Shown one piece after another: positions 40,690-48,704 of a stretch of 48,831 nucleotides of DNA. The notes under the pieces were generated by a model, which did not search any database, was not told the origin of the DNA, and worked only from the letters and a program-made list of their open reading frames with translations. The translations under genes were made by a program, and so were the position numbers. This DNA comes from a virus. Location: positions 1-48,831 of IMG/VR virus record IMGVR_UViG_3300036852_000495; one strand, given 5' to 3'. Numbering within the stretch: the stretch's first letter is position 1; each line of letters starts with the position of its first letter.

Positions 40690-40827
40690 CTACTTCTTGC
40701 CCTTGTGCGTGCCCCGAATCGTGCCCTTGTTCTGCGAGGCGTAGAAGACCTGCGTCCCCTTCTGAGAACCGTATTCCTTCTGCATCGCCGCCTTGATCTT
40801 GGCGCCCTTCTTGGTGAGCGGACTCAC
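40690..40827 (-). CDS. Small conserved phage protein, 45 aa
   Basis: MSPLTKKGAKIKAAMQKEYG starts it; GTQVFYASQNKGTIRG follows. This lysine-rich pattern (plTkKGkkI...M...YG.kkG..VFYAS.NkG.I.G) recurs as a short gene beside portal/capsid genes of many podoviruses; function unknown. GTG start overlapping the previous TGA. Confidence 0.75.
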   Translation of the reverse strand: MSPLTKKGAKIKAAMQKEYGSQKGTQVFYASQNKGTIRGTHKGKK

Positions 40828-41000
40828 TTCTTCCGTCCCGCTGCGGCCATCTTTGCCATCTTGGCCGCGCCGTACTTCGCCCGGCCAGCAGCCGCCGCGA
40901 CTGCGGCAGGATTACGCGCACCGGATGCGGCCGCGCTGGCCTTCACCGCAGCGAAGCGACCGCCCTGACCGAGCTTGGCGTGTGGATTCGGTTTTGCCAC
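40824..41000 (-). CDS. Small basic Ala-rich protein, 58 aa
   Basis: MAKPNPHAKLGQGGRFAAVK, then Ala-rich helices and a KMAKMAAAGRKK end. GTG start with a strong GGAGG six bases upstream. Possibly DNA-binding or packed in the head. Coupled by GTGA to the next gene. Confidence 0.7.
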   Translation of the reverse strand: MAKPNPHAKLGQGGRFAAVKASAAASGARNPAAVAAAAGRAKYGAAKMAKMAAAGRKK

Positions 41001-41015
41001 TTGTAACCTCCTTTT

Positions 41016-41225
41016 CTACATGACCTTCAGATTCGATTTACGCGTCACGGTGCTCGCGCCCGAACTGGAACTCAGGCAGGTGCAGTTGATGCCGTGCACG
41101 GTGCGTTTCTCGCATCGCCGCAGCTCCGAAAACGCCGTGCCGAAGCACACCGGGCAGTGCTGCGTCGCGGCGATGAGACTGATGTTGCCCAGATCGCAGC
41201 CGCAACTCGCGCAGTACCAGTGCAT
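41016..41225 (-). CDS. Zinc-ribbon protein in the portal region, 69 aa
   Basis: MHWYCASCGCDLGNIS, then HCPVCFGTAFSELRRCEKR: two C-x2-C pairs form a zinc ribbon, with further Cys near the end. ATG with AGGAGGAGC upstream. A small packaging or assembly factor is possible. Confidence 0.75.
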   Translation of the reverse strand: MHWYCASCGCDLGNISLIAATQHCPVCFGTAFSELRRCEKRTVHGINCTCLSSSSGASTVTRKSNLKVM

Positions 41226-41236
41226 CCCGCTCCTCC

Positions 41237-43282
41237 TTATGTGGTGATCGGCCGAGCGCCCTCGGGAACGTTCTTGCTGGTGCGCACGTAGACGGTGCCC
41301 TCGTACAGATTCGCCAGCGCCTTGCGCACGCGCTTGGCGTCGATGAAGTTCTCGCAGTAGACGATGATCTTGGTGCCCTGCTCCATCAGGTACACCGCCG
41401 CGTGCAGATCGGGGATGGTGCGCACGATGCGCGCGACCTGCTGCGCTGGCGAAGCGCTGAGTCCGGTGATGCTGGTGTCGCCGACATCGGCGCTCGGCGG
41501 GGAGAGCCGGTCCAGCGCGGGCAGAGTGGGCGCGGCAGCAGCCGGGGCACCTTGGGGGGCGACCGAGGGAACCGCCGCGCCCGCCGGAAGATTAGCAGCG
41601 GGCGCCGCAGCACCGGCGGCACCGAGCGCGGGCGGCTGGCCACCAGCCTCGAGTGAGGCCGCGCCCTTGAGGACAGCCTCGGGCCCGGTCGGCGCAGTGG
41701 GCGCTCCGGCGCGGCCGCCGCTGGCCAGAGTGCGCAGGCGGACCTGCTGCTCGACCCGACGCTCCATGTCCGCGTCGATGCGCTTCATCATCTCCTCGGG
41801 GTGGTCGGTCATGCCGATGAACTCGATCGCGCTGCGCCGATCAGCGAGCGGGTTCTCGCCGCTGGTCAGTTGCAGCATGGCCACGATGCGCGCCTCGAGC
41901 CCCAGCCCCATCGCCGGGGAGTAGAGCACCTTGTTGAAGCCGTAGCCCTGCAACTCCTCGCTGCGCATCTTGATTGCGTACGGCGAACCCAGCCGTCCCT
42001 GTGTGCCGAAGAGCTCGAACTCCTCGCCAGGGAAGACCGCCTCCTGCATCTTGACCGCGTCGGAGTTCATCATCTCGAGGAAGAAGGACAGGATCTCGGT
42101 GCGGTACTGCGTGCGCGTGAAGAGCGGACCTTGGGCCTTCTCAATCGACCGGCCGGTGGTGATCGACGACCCGCGGATGTTGCCCTCGGTGCGCACGGAC
42201 GGATTGCCGGTGTTGTGCTCGATGAGCGCCTGGGTCCGCGTGAGTTCCTGCTGCACCACGCTCGAACCGTTGCCGGCCGCCAGACGGTGCACACCACCGC
42301 CGAGCGCGACCGGGATGATCTCGTTCGGCGACAGCGGGTTGATGTCCTCGGGCGCCTTGCCCTCCATCAGGCCCTCGACGACCAGCGGGGAGTAGATGTC
42401 TTGCAAGATGTACTCCTCGTAGGCCGACATGATGAAACTCGCGTGCTGCGTGAGACCCACGGCCTGCTCGATATCACCGTGCCCGTTGGTCTGGCCGGGC
42501 ACGAAGATGTTGGGGATGACGTGCACCGGGCAGAAGTTCAGTCCGTGCTCGGCCCTAGCCACGACCTTGCCGCCGATGATCGTCAGCACCTCGTCGTAGT
42601 CGAAGCACTTGACCACCTCGACGGTGCGGTCGCGCCCGGTCGGCAGACGCGGGCGCTCGTTGGGGATGCTGGCCCACTCGATGCTGGCGTCCCAGAAGGA
42701 TTCGTCCAGCCGCGCGCGCGGGTAGTACTCCGCCACCGACGAGAGCGGGAAGCGTTCGGCGATGATCGCCTTGCAGGTGCGGAAGGGCTCGACGAGATCC
42801 GGCACGGTGTAGGTCATGTACGGCGCGACGAAGCGCATCACCACATGCTTCTTGTCGAAGTTCGGCCAGACGATCCCGGTGCAGCCGCCCATGACCGAGT
42901 TCCACCAGGCCATCGCCTTGAGTTGCATCTTCATCCGCGAGGCGTGCCACACGCCGTAGTGGAACTTCTCGCACTTGTCAGCGAAGTCCTGCTGCGACTG
43001 CTCCGGCCCCGGCGGCGGCACCTTAATGTCCGGCTCGCCACCCATGAGCGAGACGTAGTCATCGACGACGCCCTTCAGGAAGTTCACCACGAGCGGTCGG
43101 GCCTGATCGGCGGCGCGGCGCGTGTCACGCAGGATGACGCGACCGCCGGACTCGTCGATCGGCTCGCCACGCTGGTGAAAGTTGCCGTGATAGACGTTCC
43201 ACAGGTAGTAGAAGTCCTGATTGCGACCGGCGCTGGTCCGGCGCAGATCGGCGTAGAGGTCCTTCCAGCCTTGCAACTCCAT
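41237..43282 (-). CDS. Portal protein, 681 aa
   Basis: Typical portal features: N-terminal RNQDFYYLWNVYHGNFHQRG, a membrane-like/stem start (VNFLKGVVDDYVSLMGGEP), the wing part with YSPLVVEGLMEGK and the C-terminal Ala/Pro-rich crown extension (about 540-620). Twelve copies would form the DNA channel and packaging-motor base. ATG start; order terminase-portal fits. The C-terminal 60 residues (QQVARIVRTIPDLHAAVYLM) form an extra small domain. Confidence 0.85.
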   Translation of the reverse strand: MELQGWKDLYADLRRTSAGRNQDFYYLWNVYHGNFHQRGEPIDESGGRVILRDTRRAADQARPLVVNFLKGVVDDYVSLMGGEPDIKVPPPGPEQSQQDFADKCEKFHYGVWHASRMKMQLKAMAWWNSVMGGCTGIVWPNFDKKHVVMRFVAPYMTYTVPDLVEPFRTCKAIIAERFPLSSVAEYYPRARLDESFWDASIEWASIPNERPRLPTGRDRTVEVVKCFDYDEVLTIIGGKVVARAEHGLNFCPVHVIPNIFVPGQTNGHGDIEQAVGLTQHASFIMSAYEEYILQDIYSPLVVEGLMEGKAPEDINPLSPNEIIPVALGGGVHRLAAGNGSSVVQQELTRTQALIEHNTGNPSVRTEGNIRGSSITTGRSIEKAQGPLFTRTQYRTEILSFFLEMMNSDAVKMQEAVFPGEEFELFGTQGRLGSPYAIKMRSEELQGYGFNKVLYSPAMGLGLEARIVAMLQLTSGENPLADRRSAIEFIGMTDHPEEMMKRIDADMERRVEQQVRLRTLASGGRAGAPTAPTGPEAVLKGAASLEAGGQPPALGAAGAAAPAANLPAGAAVPSVAPQGAPAAAAPTLPALDRLSPPSADVGDTSITGLSASPAQQVARIVRTIPDLHAAVYLMEQGTKIIVYCENFIDAKRVRKALANLYEGTVYVRTSKNVPEGARPITT

Positions 43283-43299
43283 CTACTTACCGGTCTCCA

Positions 43300-43497
43300 T
43301 CACTTCTTCTCCTCATCGTCGCGCATCAGCGAGCCGTCCTGCGAGTACGCCGTCACCGGCAGATGCAGCCATTCGTTCGGCGCATGGACGGCGAAGTTGT
43401 CCCAGGAGGAGTAGGACGCGAGGTTGTGCGCGGTCGCATCCTCCTTGTCGCGCACCACGACCTCGCCGTCGCTGAACACGAACACCCGCAGGCTCAC
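43300..43497 (-). CDS. Small protein between terminase and portal, 65 aa
   Basis: MSLRVFVFSDGEVVVRDKED and a Trp-rich middle (SWDNFAVHAPNEWLHLPV), acidic end. GTG start overlapping the terminase stop (GTGA). Not recognised. Confidence 0.7.
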   Translation of the reverse strand: MSLRVFVFSDGEVVVRDKEDATAHNLASYSSWDNFAVHAPNEWLHLPVTAYSQDGSLMRDDEEKK

Positions 43498-45065
43498 GCC
43501 ACGACCCTCCGCCTAGTCGGGTCCGGCGTCGGCAGACCGGCGCGGCGTGCCCAGAACGGGATCGGCTTGCGCACCACGCCGCGGTTGTAGCGCCCGTAGA
43601 GCTTGTCGATGACGTAGACGCAGAACCACAGCGCCATGATGCCGTCGGTCGTCGGCGACATCGGATGCTTGCCGAACTCCTCGTTGAAGAAGTAGGCCAG
43701 CGTCCGACGCGACTCCTCGTCGCCGTAGGGGAAATGCAGCCGCGTGGCCTTGATGATCTCGGCCATGTTCGGCAGGCCGACGGTCGGATCGGGCTTGTTC
43801 TTCACGTCGGTGTAGTGGCCCATGACCACGTGACCCGATTCCTTGAACTCTTGCAGCCGCCGCGACTGTCCGAGGTACTGGTGCGCGCCGTTGAACTCGA
43901 TGACCGTCGCGCGGGCCTTGTAAGAGAGGTGTTTCTCGATCAGGAAGTCGATCTGCTCGTCGAACGGGGCGCGGAAGTGCTGCAACTCAAGCACGTAGAG
44001 CTCGCGCGGATGCGGCTCGGTCGGATTGAACGCCACCGCCGCGAATCCGCACCATTTCGAGCGTCCGGTCTGCCCGGAAGTCGGGTCGAAGCCGTCAATG
44101 ACGACGGTGTGGCCCGAATCGACCATTTCCGGCGTGATCTGACCCCAGCCGCGGCGCATGTCGCGACACTTGTCGATCGACTCGCGCGGAAAGGTCAGCA
44201 TCGCAGCCTCGATGGCCTCATTCTGGTAGCGCTTGCTGAACGACACCGGATCGGCCTCGCGCTCGCCCCACAGCCAGTCGTAGGAATAACGTTCCGGCCA
44301 GAGCACCTCTTTGGCGTCCTCATCGAGGATCGCCTTCATGTGGATGACCTTGAAACCGTGCGCCGGATTGTTCACCAGCTCGTGATACAGGTCGCGGAAG
44401 TCCATGACCGTGCCCACGACCACGATCTTGTCCTCCGGCGACAGCACCTTCATCACGCCCTGGAAGAACCAGTCACGCACGGACTGGCGCATCGCGTCGG
44501 TGACCTGCGGCCCGGAGTTGGTGAGGTTCAGGATGTCGTCGCAGATGATGAGATCGCTGCGGTGACCGAAGACGTTGCTGCCCGTGCCGTAGGCCGCGAA
44601 GGTCGGCTCCTTGTCGACGATCGTCCGTCCGGCGATGTGGAAGTCGCTGGTGCGCCAGATGTCCCCGCGGAACGGACCGTGCTCGGCGTGCAACAGTCCC
44701 TTGGTGTCGAGCAGGTCGCGCTGAATGGCCGCGAGGTTCTGCTCGGCGTCGGTGGAGTTGTTCATGATGTGCATGATTCGGATGTTGCGGTTGCGGACCA
44801 TGCAGTACGTCGAGATGAAGCGCGACACCAGCGTGGTCTTGGTGTGGCCGGCGGGCAGCAGCACCAACAGGCGCTTGATGGCCGGGTCCAGCACCGCGTC
44901 GATGATCTTGAGCTGGAACTCCTTGAGCGTGAGTTGGTCGCCCTTCTCGTCCTTGAAGTAGCGCGAGATGAACACCGGGCAATAGGCCAGGGTCGTCTCG
45001 CGGATGGCCTCGAGGGCGATGTCCTCCTCGATCCCGCGAACCGTCTCGACTCCGGCCAGCGGCAT
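43494..45065 (-). CDS. terL: Terminase large subunit, 523 aa
   Basis: ATPase: Walker A PAGHTKTT (residues 71-78, a known G-H-x-K-T variant) and Walker B LIICDD (172-177), followed by VVVGTVMDFRDLYH. Nuclease domain: VVIDGFDPTSGQTG with the first acidic residue, ATVIEFNGAHQYLGQSRRL and later Asp residues of the RNase-H fold. It cuts concatemers and pumps DNA into the prohead at the portal. ATG start directly behind the small membrane genes. Full length for the family. Confidence 0.9.
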   Translation of the reverse strand: MPLAGVETVRGIEEDIALEAIRETTLAYCPVFISRYFKDEKGDQLTLKEFQLKIIDAVLDPAIKRLLVLLPAGHTKTTLVSRFISTYCMVRNRNIRIMHIMNNSTDAEQNLAAIQRDLLDTKGLLHAEHGPFRGDIWRTSDFHIAGRTIVDKEPTFAAYGTGSNVFGHRSDLIICDDILNLTNSGPQVTDAMRQSVRDWFFQGVMKVLSPEDKIVVVGTVMDFRDLYHELVNNPAHGFKVIHMKAILDEDAKEVLWPERYSYDWLWGEREADPVSFSKRYQNEAIEAAMLTFPRESIDKCRDMRRGWGQITPEMVDSGHTVVIDGFDPTSGQTGRSKWCGFAAVAFNPTEPHPRELYVLELQHFRAPFDEQIDFLIEKHLSYKARATVIEFNGAHQYLGQSRRLQEFKESGHVVMGHYTDVKNKPDPTVGLPNMAEIIKATRLHFPYGDEESRRTLAYFFNEEFGKHPMSPTTDGIMALWFCVYVIDKLYGRYNRGVVRKPIPFWARRAGLPTPDPTRRRVVA

Positions 45066-45212
45066 CTAGGGGCGGCCCTGCCGCTGGCGGTCTTCCAGCG
45101 CGCGCGCCAGGCGACGCGCCGCGCGCTCGTAGCGAATCAGATCGTGCAGCAGCGCGACGGCGAGGATGGAGACCGCGAGCACCAGCAGCGCCAGCACGAC
45201 CGCGTCGGTCAT
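45066..45212 (-). CDS. Small membrane protein, 48 aa
   Basis: MTDAVVLALLVLAVSILAVA, then LLHDLIRYERAARRLARALE: one membrane helix and a charged amphipathic helix. ATGA overlap with the gene before it. Placement before the large terminase is unusual for a membrane peptide. Confidence 0.65.
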   Translation of the reverse strand: MTDAVVLALLVLAVSILAVALLHDLIRYERAARRLARALEDRQRQGRP

Positions 45213-45304
45213 CGGCGCTGCGCGAGCGTGACGCCGACGCCGATCATCGCGGCTCCGAGGCCGAAGATGAACAGCATCAGCGCCAGAAACGGATCCGGTC
45301 CCAT
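45209..45304 (-). CDS. Mini membrane protein, 31 aa
   Basis: MGPDPFLALMLFIFGLGAAM, then IGVGVTLAQRR: a single hydrophobic helix with a basic end. Ribosome site GAGGAGGGGAAGGGC before the ATG, and an ATGA overlap with the next gene support expression. Function unknown. Confidence 0.6.
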   Translation of the reverse strand: MGPDPFLALMLFIFGLGAAMIGVGVTLAQRR

Positions 45305-45403
45305 GCCCTTCCCCTCCTCTTATATGGCGCTCAGCACGGACTGGCACGCGAGGTGCTTGCTTGCCGAGCCAGCAACGGAACACCGAACAGGGAGGTTCCT
45401 CTG
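45305..45403. other. Divergent intergenic stretch between opposing membrane genes
   Basis: 99 bp holding the two ribosome sites and TTATAT near 45319, but no convincing -35/-10 pair for either strand. TTGCT/AGCAA can form a small hairpin near 45358-45375. Confidence 0.35.
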
Positions 45404-45601
45404 ATGCTGAGCCGACTCATCCTCGCCGCGCTCGCAGGCGGAGTCGCGTACCTGATCTGCGTCTTCGCCGGCGGGCTGCTGGGCATCACCGCCGTGCCGA
45501 TCCTGGCCTTTGTCGGCGCGTTCCTAGTGCAGTGGGCGGTGCTCATCTCGATCATCGTGGCGCTCTGGTACTTCTTCGCCGGTGGCGTGCGCATCGGCTG
45601 A
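45404..45601 (+). CDS. Plus-strand membrane protein inside the late operon, 65 aa
   Basis: MLSRLILAALAGGVAYLICV, then two further hydrophobic stretches: two to three membrane helices with almost no soluble part. GGAGG is 8 nt before the ATG. It is the only plus-strand gene between 7419 and 48831, and it converges with the small terminase candidate (6-nt gap). It could be a holin, an exclusion or a regulatory membrane peptide. Confidence 0.7.
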   Translation: MLSRLILAALAGGVAYLICVFAGGLLGITAVPILAFVGAFLVQWAVLISIIVALWYFFAGGVRIG

Positions 45602-45607
45602 TCCCGT

Positions 45608-46417
45608 TCACGACGCCGCCGTCTCCGCGAACTCGCCCTCGATGACCTTGGCCGCGCCCGACAGGCGCTCGAGCTGCTTCTTGTACAGGCCGATGGCGAT
45701 GGCCTGAGCCTCCTCGGGGAGCTGCGCGATCTGGGCGCGGAACTCGTTGATGGTGATGTGCACGCCCTGGCCGCGCGGACTGGTGGCGCCCTCGGTCTCG
45801 GCTTTCATCGCGATGAGCCGACGCAGTTCACCGAACACCACGCGGTCGTCGATCTGCTCGACGCGCTTGGAGAGCACGCGGCGCTGGGCCTCGCGCAGGA
45901 ATCCGCCCATCACCACATCGAGTTGCGGCAGCGCTTCCTTGAGCGTGACCCGATAGGCCGCGTCGCGGCGGATGCGTTCCCACTCCACCGCGCGCTCGAA
46001 CTCCGGCGAGCGCAGACACTTGGGCAGCTTGCCGTTGTGGACCTTGAAGCCGAGCTGCTTGCCGATCGCGGTGCGCTGGTAGCCGCCGGTCCAGGCTTCC
46101 TTCTGACCGCTCTGCGGATTGGTGCGCACGAAGAGTCCGCGCTCCATGTCGACCGCGATCACCGCAGCGCGCTCGCGGTACTGCTCGACGACGGTGTCGT
46201 CCATCATCTGCTGCGCCAGCGGCGTCGGCCGCAGGTTGGCCTTCGCCGCGCGCTCCTCGCGTTCGGCGGCGCGGTCGGTCTCGCTCTGCGCCGCGCGCAT
46301 CGCGCGGCGACGCTCCATGCGATCGAACTCGGCCTGCTGCGCCTCGGTGAGCGGACGCCCCGCGAGCGCGGCCATGTAGAGCGTGCGACCGTGGATCTCG
46401 CCCTTACCGAATCCCAC
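45608..46417 (-). CDS. Candidate terminase small subunit, 269 aa
   Basis: Basic-acidic helical N-terminus (QQAEFDRMERRRAMRAAQSE), a middle with GGYQRTAIGKQLGFKVHNGK, and then helices LKEALPQLDVVMGGFLREAQ, a layout that fits DNA recognition plus oligomerisation. It lies just before the large terminase, as is usual. No diagnostic motif, so the assignment rests on context and helical pattern. Confidence 0.5.
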   Translation of the reverse strand: MGFGKGEIHGRTLYMAALAGRPLTEAQQAEFDRMERRRAMRAAQSETDRAAEREERAAKANLRPTPLAQQMMDDTVVEQYRERAAVIAVDMERGLFVRTNPQSGQKEAWTGGYQRTAIGKQLGFKVHNGKLPKCLRSPEFERAVEWERIRRDAAYRVTLKEALPQLDVVMGGFLREAQRRVLSKRVEQIDDRVVFGELRRLIAMKAETEGATSPRGQGVHITINEFRAQIAQLPEEAQAIAIGLYKKQLERLSGAAKVIEGEFAETAAS

Positions 46418-46457
46418 GCCGCACGCCCTTCACGTCGCGCAGTGTACGGCTCGCGCT

Positions 46458-46850
46458 CTAGCGACTCGCGGCGGTCGTCTTCTTGCGCGCGCTGCGGCGC
46501 GTCCTCGCGCCCGCGACCACGCGCTTGATTTGGTCCTCGATCACCGCGCCGGCCGAGCGCCCCAGCGGATGACAGGTGCACTCGATCGTCAGTCGCAGCG
46601 CCGCCGGTCCGCTGTCGGCGCCGTCGCCGTTGGCCAGGACCGAGATGCCTTCGGCGCGCACGCGCATGCGCTGGTGATGCAGGGTGCCGTTGATCTCGGC
46701 GACCAGGTTCTTGAGGATGGTCTTGGCACCCTCGACCTGCTCGCCGATGCGCCGGTTGGCCTCGGCCTCGGGCACGACGGCCACGTCCAACGCGGCCGGG
46801 ATCTCAGCGGGATCGGTCTCGGGTAACTCGAGCGTCCAGTGGGCGTTCAT
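46458..46850 (-). CDS. Protein of unknown function, 130 aa
   Basis: N-terminal MNAHWTLELPETDPAEIPAA, a helical centre (EQVEGAKTILKNLVAEINGT) and a strongly basic tail (RRSARKK). By position in front of the terminase genes it may take part in packaging, but this is not shown. Overlaps the upstream gene by 47 nt. Confidence 0.7.
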   Translation of the reverse strand: MNAHWTLELPETDPAEIPAALDVAVVPEAEANRRIGEQVEGAKTILKNLVAEINGTLHHQRMRVRAEGISVLANGDGADSGPAALRLTIECTCHPLGRSAGAVIEDQIKRVVAGARTRRSARKKTTAASR

Positions 46851-47040
46851 CGCTCACCTCCATGGTGGAGCGAGCAAGCACCGGCCGTGCCACCCGCACG
46901 TGCCGACCGCGCGGGCGCCAGACGACCGCCACCGGCTCGCGCGGGCTAGGTGGGTCGGGCCAGATCAGCGCGCAGTGCGACACCGCTTGAGCGCGGTCGT
47001 GCCGCGGGTCGGCGAGGGCGTGGCCGCAGTAGACGCACAC
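46804..47040 (-). CDS. Small CxxC protein, 78 aa
   Basis: Begins MCVYCGHALADPRHDRAQAV with C-x2-C plus His, the rest Pro/Arg-rich. GTG start 3 nt after the previous stop. The long overlap with the next gene lowers confidence in its C-terminus. Confidence 0.55.
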   Translation of the reverse strand: MCVYCGHALADPRHDRAQAVSHCALIWPDPPSPREPVAVVWRPRGRHVRVARPVLARSTMEVSDERPLDARVTRDRSR

Positions 47041-47043
47041 CGC

Positions 47044-47361
47044 CTAGGCCAGTCGCGGACGCTTGCCGGGCAGGTGCAGCTTGGTCACCGGCTGCGGGCC
47101 GGGCCAGCTGGACTGCGCGTTGCGCTCGAGGTCGCGCATGCGCTCGGCGTCGAAGTGGCGCAGGAAGTGCGCGTCGTCGGTGAAACCCAGTTCCTTGAGC
47201 AGACCGAGCAGGGCCATGATCTGCCAGCCCTGATGCAGACCGTTGGCGCCGAGCGCCTGACCGCGCGCGACCAGCTCGTCCATCGCCGCGTCGGTGCGGC
47301 GCTTGACCTCCTCGGGGTCGAGCGCACTGTCGAGGCAGACCGGTTCCGATTGTTCGATCAC
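47044..47361 (-). CDS. Small protein of unknown function, 105 aa
   Basis: Helical (ALDPEEVKRRTDAAMDELVA; GWQIMALLGLLKELGFTDDA; RHFDAERMRDLERNAQSSW). GTG start with a weak ribosome site. No motif. Early part of the late operon. Confidence 0.7.
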   Translation of the reverse strand: MIEQSEPVCLDSALDPEEVKRRTDAAMDELVARGQALGANGLHQGWQIMALLGLLKELGFTDDAHFLRHFDAERMRDLERNAQSSWPGPQPVTKLHLPGKRPRLA

Positions 47362-47372
47362 GAAGGCGGAGT

Positions 47373-47864
47373 CTACGCCGCGCCGGCCAGCACTCCGCGC
47401 CAGTAGTCGCGGTTGGCCGGACCGAGGACCAGACGGATCTCCTGCTCCTTGGCCTGGTGCTCGGTGCGGAAGCGCCGGTAGTACTCGACGCTGTCCGCCC
47501 AGTCGAGTCCGCCGTTCTCGGCGCTGCGCTCGCGGGTGAAGTCGGCCGTCGACTCGGGCTCGACCAGCCCGCGGCGCTCGAGCTGGGTGGCGTGCACGAG
47601 CTCGTGCAGCAGCGTGCCGTCGTACTCGTCGGTGTCGGTCCAGGCCAGCGGTCGGGCCTCGATCTGGATGGAGAAGCTGGCCTCGCGCAGCCGCGTCTCG
47701 GCGCAGCCGAGTTCATCGGCCCAGCAGGGCCGGATGTCGCCGAGCGCGCCGATGTCCGGCTCGGTGCTAATCCACAGGCCGGTCTCGACGCGGAGGAACT
47801 TGCGCTCGAGCAGGCGCAGGCAGATCGCGACATCGAAGCGCGAGACGCCGTCCAGATGGATCAC
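47373..47864 (-). CDS. HExxH metallopeptidase-like protein, 163 aa
   Basis: LLHELVHATQLERRG (HELVH at 87-91) followed about 20 residues later by ERSAENGG-type acids fits a compact zincin. The N-terminal 80 residues are alpha/beta (LLERKFLRVETGLWISTEPD). The start is the GTG at 47864 that overlaps the previous TGA; a longer reading to 48128 runs through that gene and is Arg-rich, so it is rejected. May process virion or host proteins; inference. Confidence 0.7.
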   Translation of the reverse strand: MIHLDGVSRFDVAICLRLLERKFLRVETGLWISTEPDIGALGDIRPCWADELGCAETRLREASFSIQIEARPLAWTDTDEYDGTLLHELVHATQLERRGLVEPESTADFTRERSAENGGLDWADSVEYYRRFRTEHQAKEQEIRLVLGPANRDYWRGVLAGAA

Positions 47865-48040
47865 CTCATCGTCGCTCGCCGTCGGGCCCGCGCTGCGAGC
47901 ACGTGGCAGGGACGGCAGCGGGCCAGTCCGTCGAGTGCGGTCCAGCGCAGGCGACCGAGGTCGCGACCGCAGTCGACGCAGCGCGCGGTGTCGTCCGGTG
48001 CTTCGGCGAACCAGCGGTAGTCGTCGATAGCGCTGAGCAT
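47861..48040 (-). CDS. Zinc-ribbon protein, first late gene, 59 aa
   Basis: MLSAIDDYRWFAEAPDDTAR, then CVDCGRDLGRLRW and CRPCHVLAARARRR: four Cys of a zinc ribbon and a basic tail. ATG at 48040 without a clear ribosome site. GTGA overlap with the HExxH gene. As first gene of the late operon it may be regulatory, but this is not shown. Confidence 0.7.
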   Translation of the reverse strand: MLSAIDDYRWFAEAPDDTARCVDCGRDLGRLRWTALDGLARCRPCHVLAARARRRATMR

Positions 48041-48704
48041 GCTGGGGTGAGTTTAGGCGTCGCGGATTTTTCTGGCGCGAATTCGAGAGGGGTCTAAGCG
48101 CGCCGCGCTGGGGCCGGCGATTCAACATCCCCCGGATACCCTCCCGCCACCGTGGCCAGCCGACACCGGTGCGGCGAGGATGTGCGCCGGATGGGGCAGG
48201 GACGGGCGCGCGCGTCCGCTAAACCGAGGCGCAGGCGTGGACACGAGCACGCCGAACGCACCTGCCACGTGGACACCACACTGACACCGGTGCATGTGAC
48301 CGTGCGAATGGCCGACGCTCACGCGCACACGATGCGCACGCCTGTAAACACCTGTGCTACACGGTTGCGCAACATCGCAGCGACGACGCCGCGACCAACG
48401 CTGCATACCCTGCGATCACCATCCGCCACTCCCCACCCTCGCCCACCGCACGATCCGCGACCCCACCACGCCCCGGCGTCGCGCCCACCCCCACGCTCAC
48501 GGTCCGCGCACGGGCGCGCACGCCCTCCGCTCGCTGCGCTCGCTACGGGCAAGCCTTCGGCAGATAGGACCGCATGCATGCGGTCTGGCTCGCGTCTGAT
48601 CGGTGCGCTCGCGTCCGCGTCCCTTGCTCGGCCTACCGGCCTACCGGCTGCCCCTGCTCCTCGCCTCGTCCGCCTCGTGGGGTGGGACCGGGGGTGGCGT
48701 CACC
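48041..48704. other. Noncoding control region between late and early operons
   Basis: About 660 bp (780 including the terminal repeat up to 116) without a credible gene. The plus strand is strongly C-rich at about 48420-48500. It holds an 18-bp perfect palindrome, two copies of GACACCGGTGC (48162-48172, 48283-48293), tandem CCTACCGG near 48630-48645 and TAAACT on the minus strand 15 nt before the first late gene, a possible weak -10. Candidate place for late promoter and packaging start. Confidence 0.5.
48568..48585. promoter_or_regulatory. 18-bp perfect palindrome
   Basis: GACCGCATGCATGCGGTC reads the same on both strands with no spacer. Its position in the noncoding region upstream of the early promoter suggests a dimeric protein site or a packaging/resolution signal. 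Confidence 0.55.

Noticed and set aside
41801-45404. Long plus-strand frames opposite portal and large terminase (537 and 579 aa)
   Set aside because: Antisense to two well-supported genes, with composition of shadow frames (Leu/Arg/Val/His-rich).
15646-48040. Stop-codon reassignment of TAG
   Set aside because: Although TAG is frequent, it ends genes at sensible places, followed at once by the next start. No gene needs read-through.
47865-48128. N-terminal extension of the HExxH protein to 251 aa
   Set aside because: The added 88 residues are Arg/Pro-rich and overlap a good zinc-ribbon gene in another frame; the GTGA junction at 47861-47864 gives a clean start.
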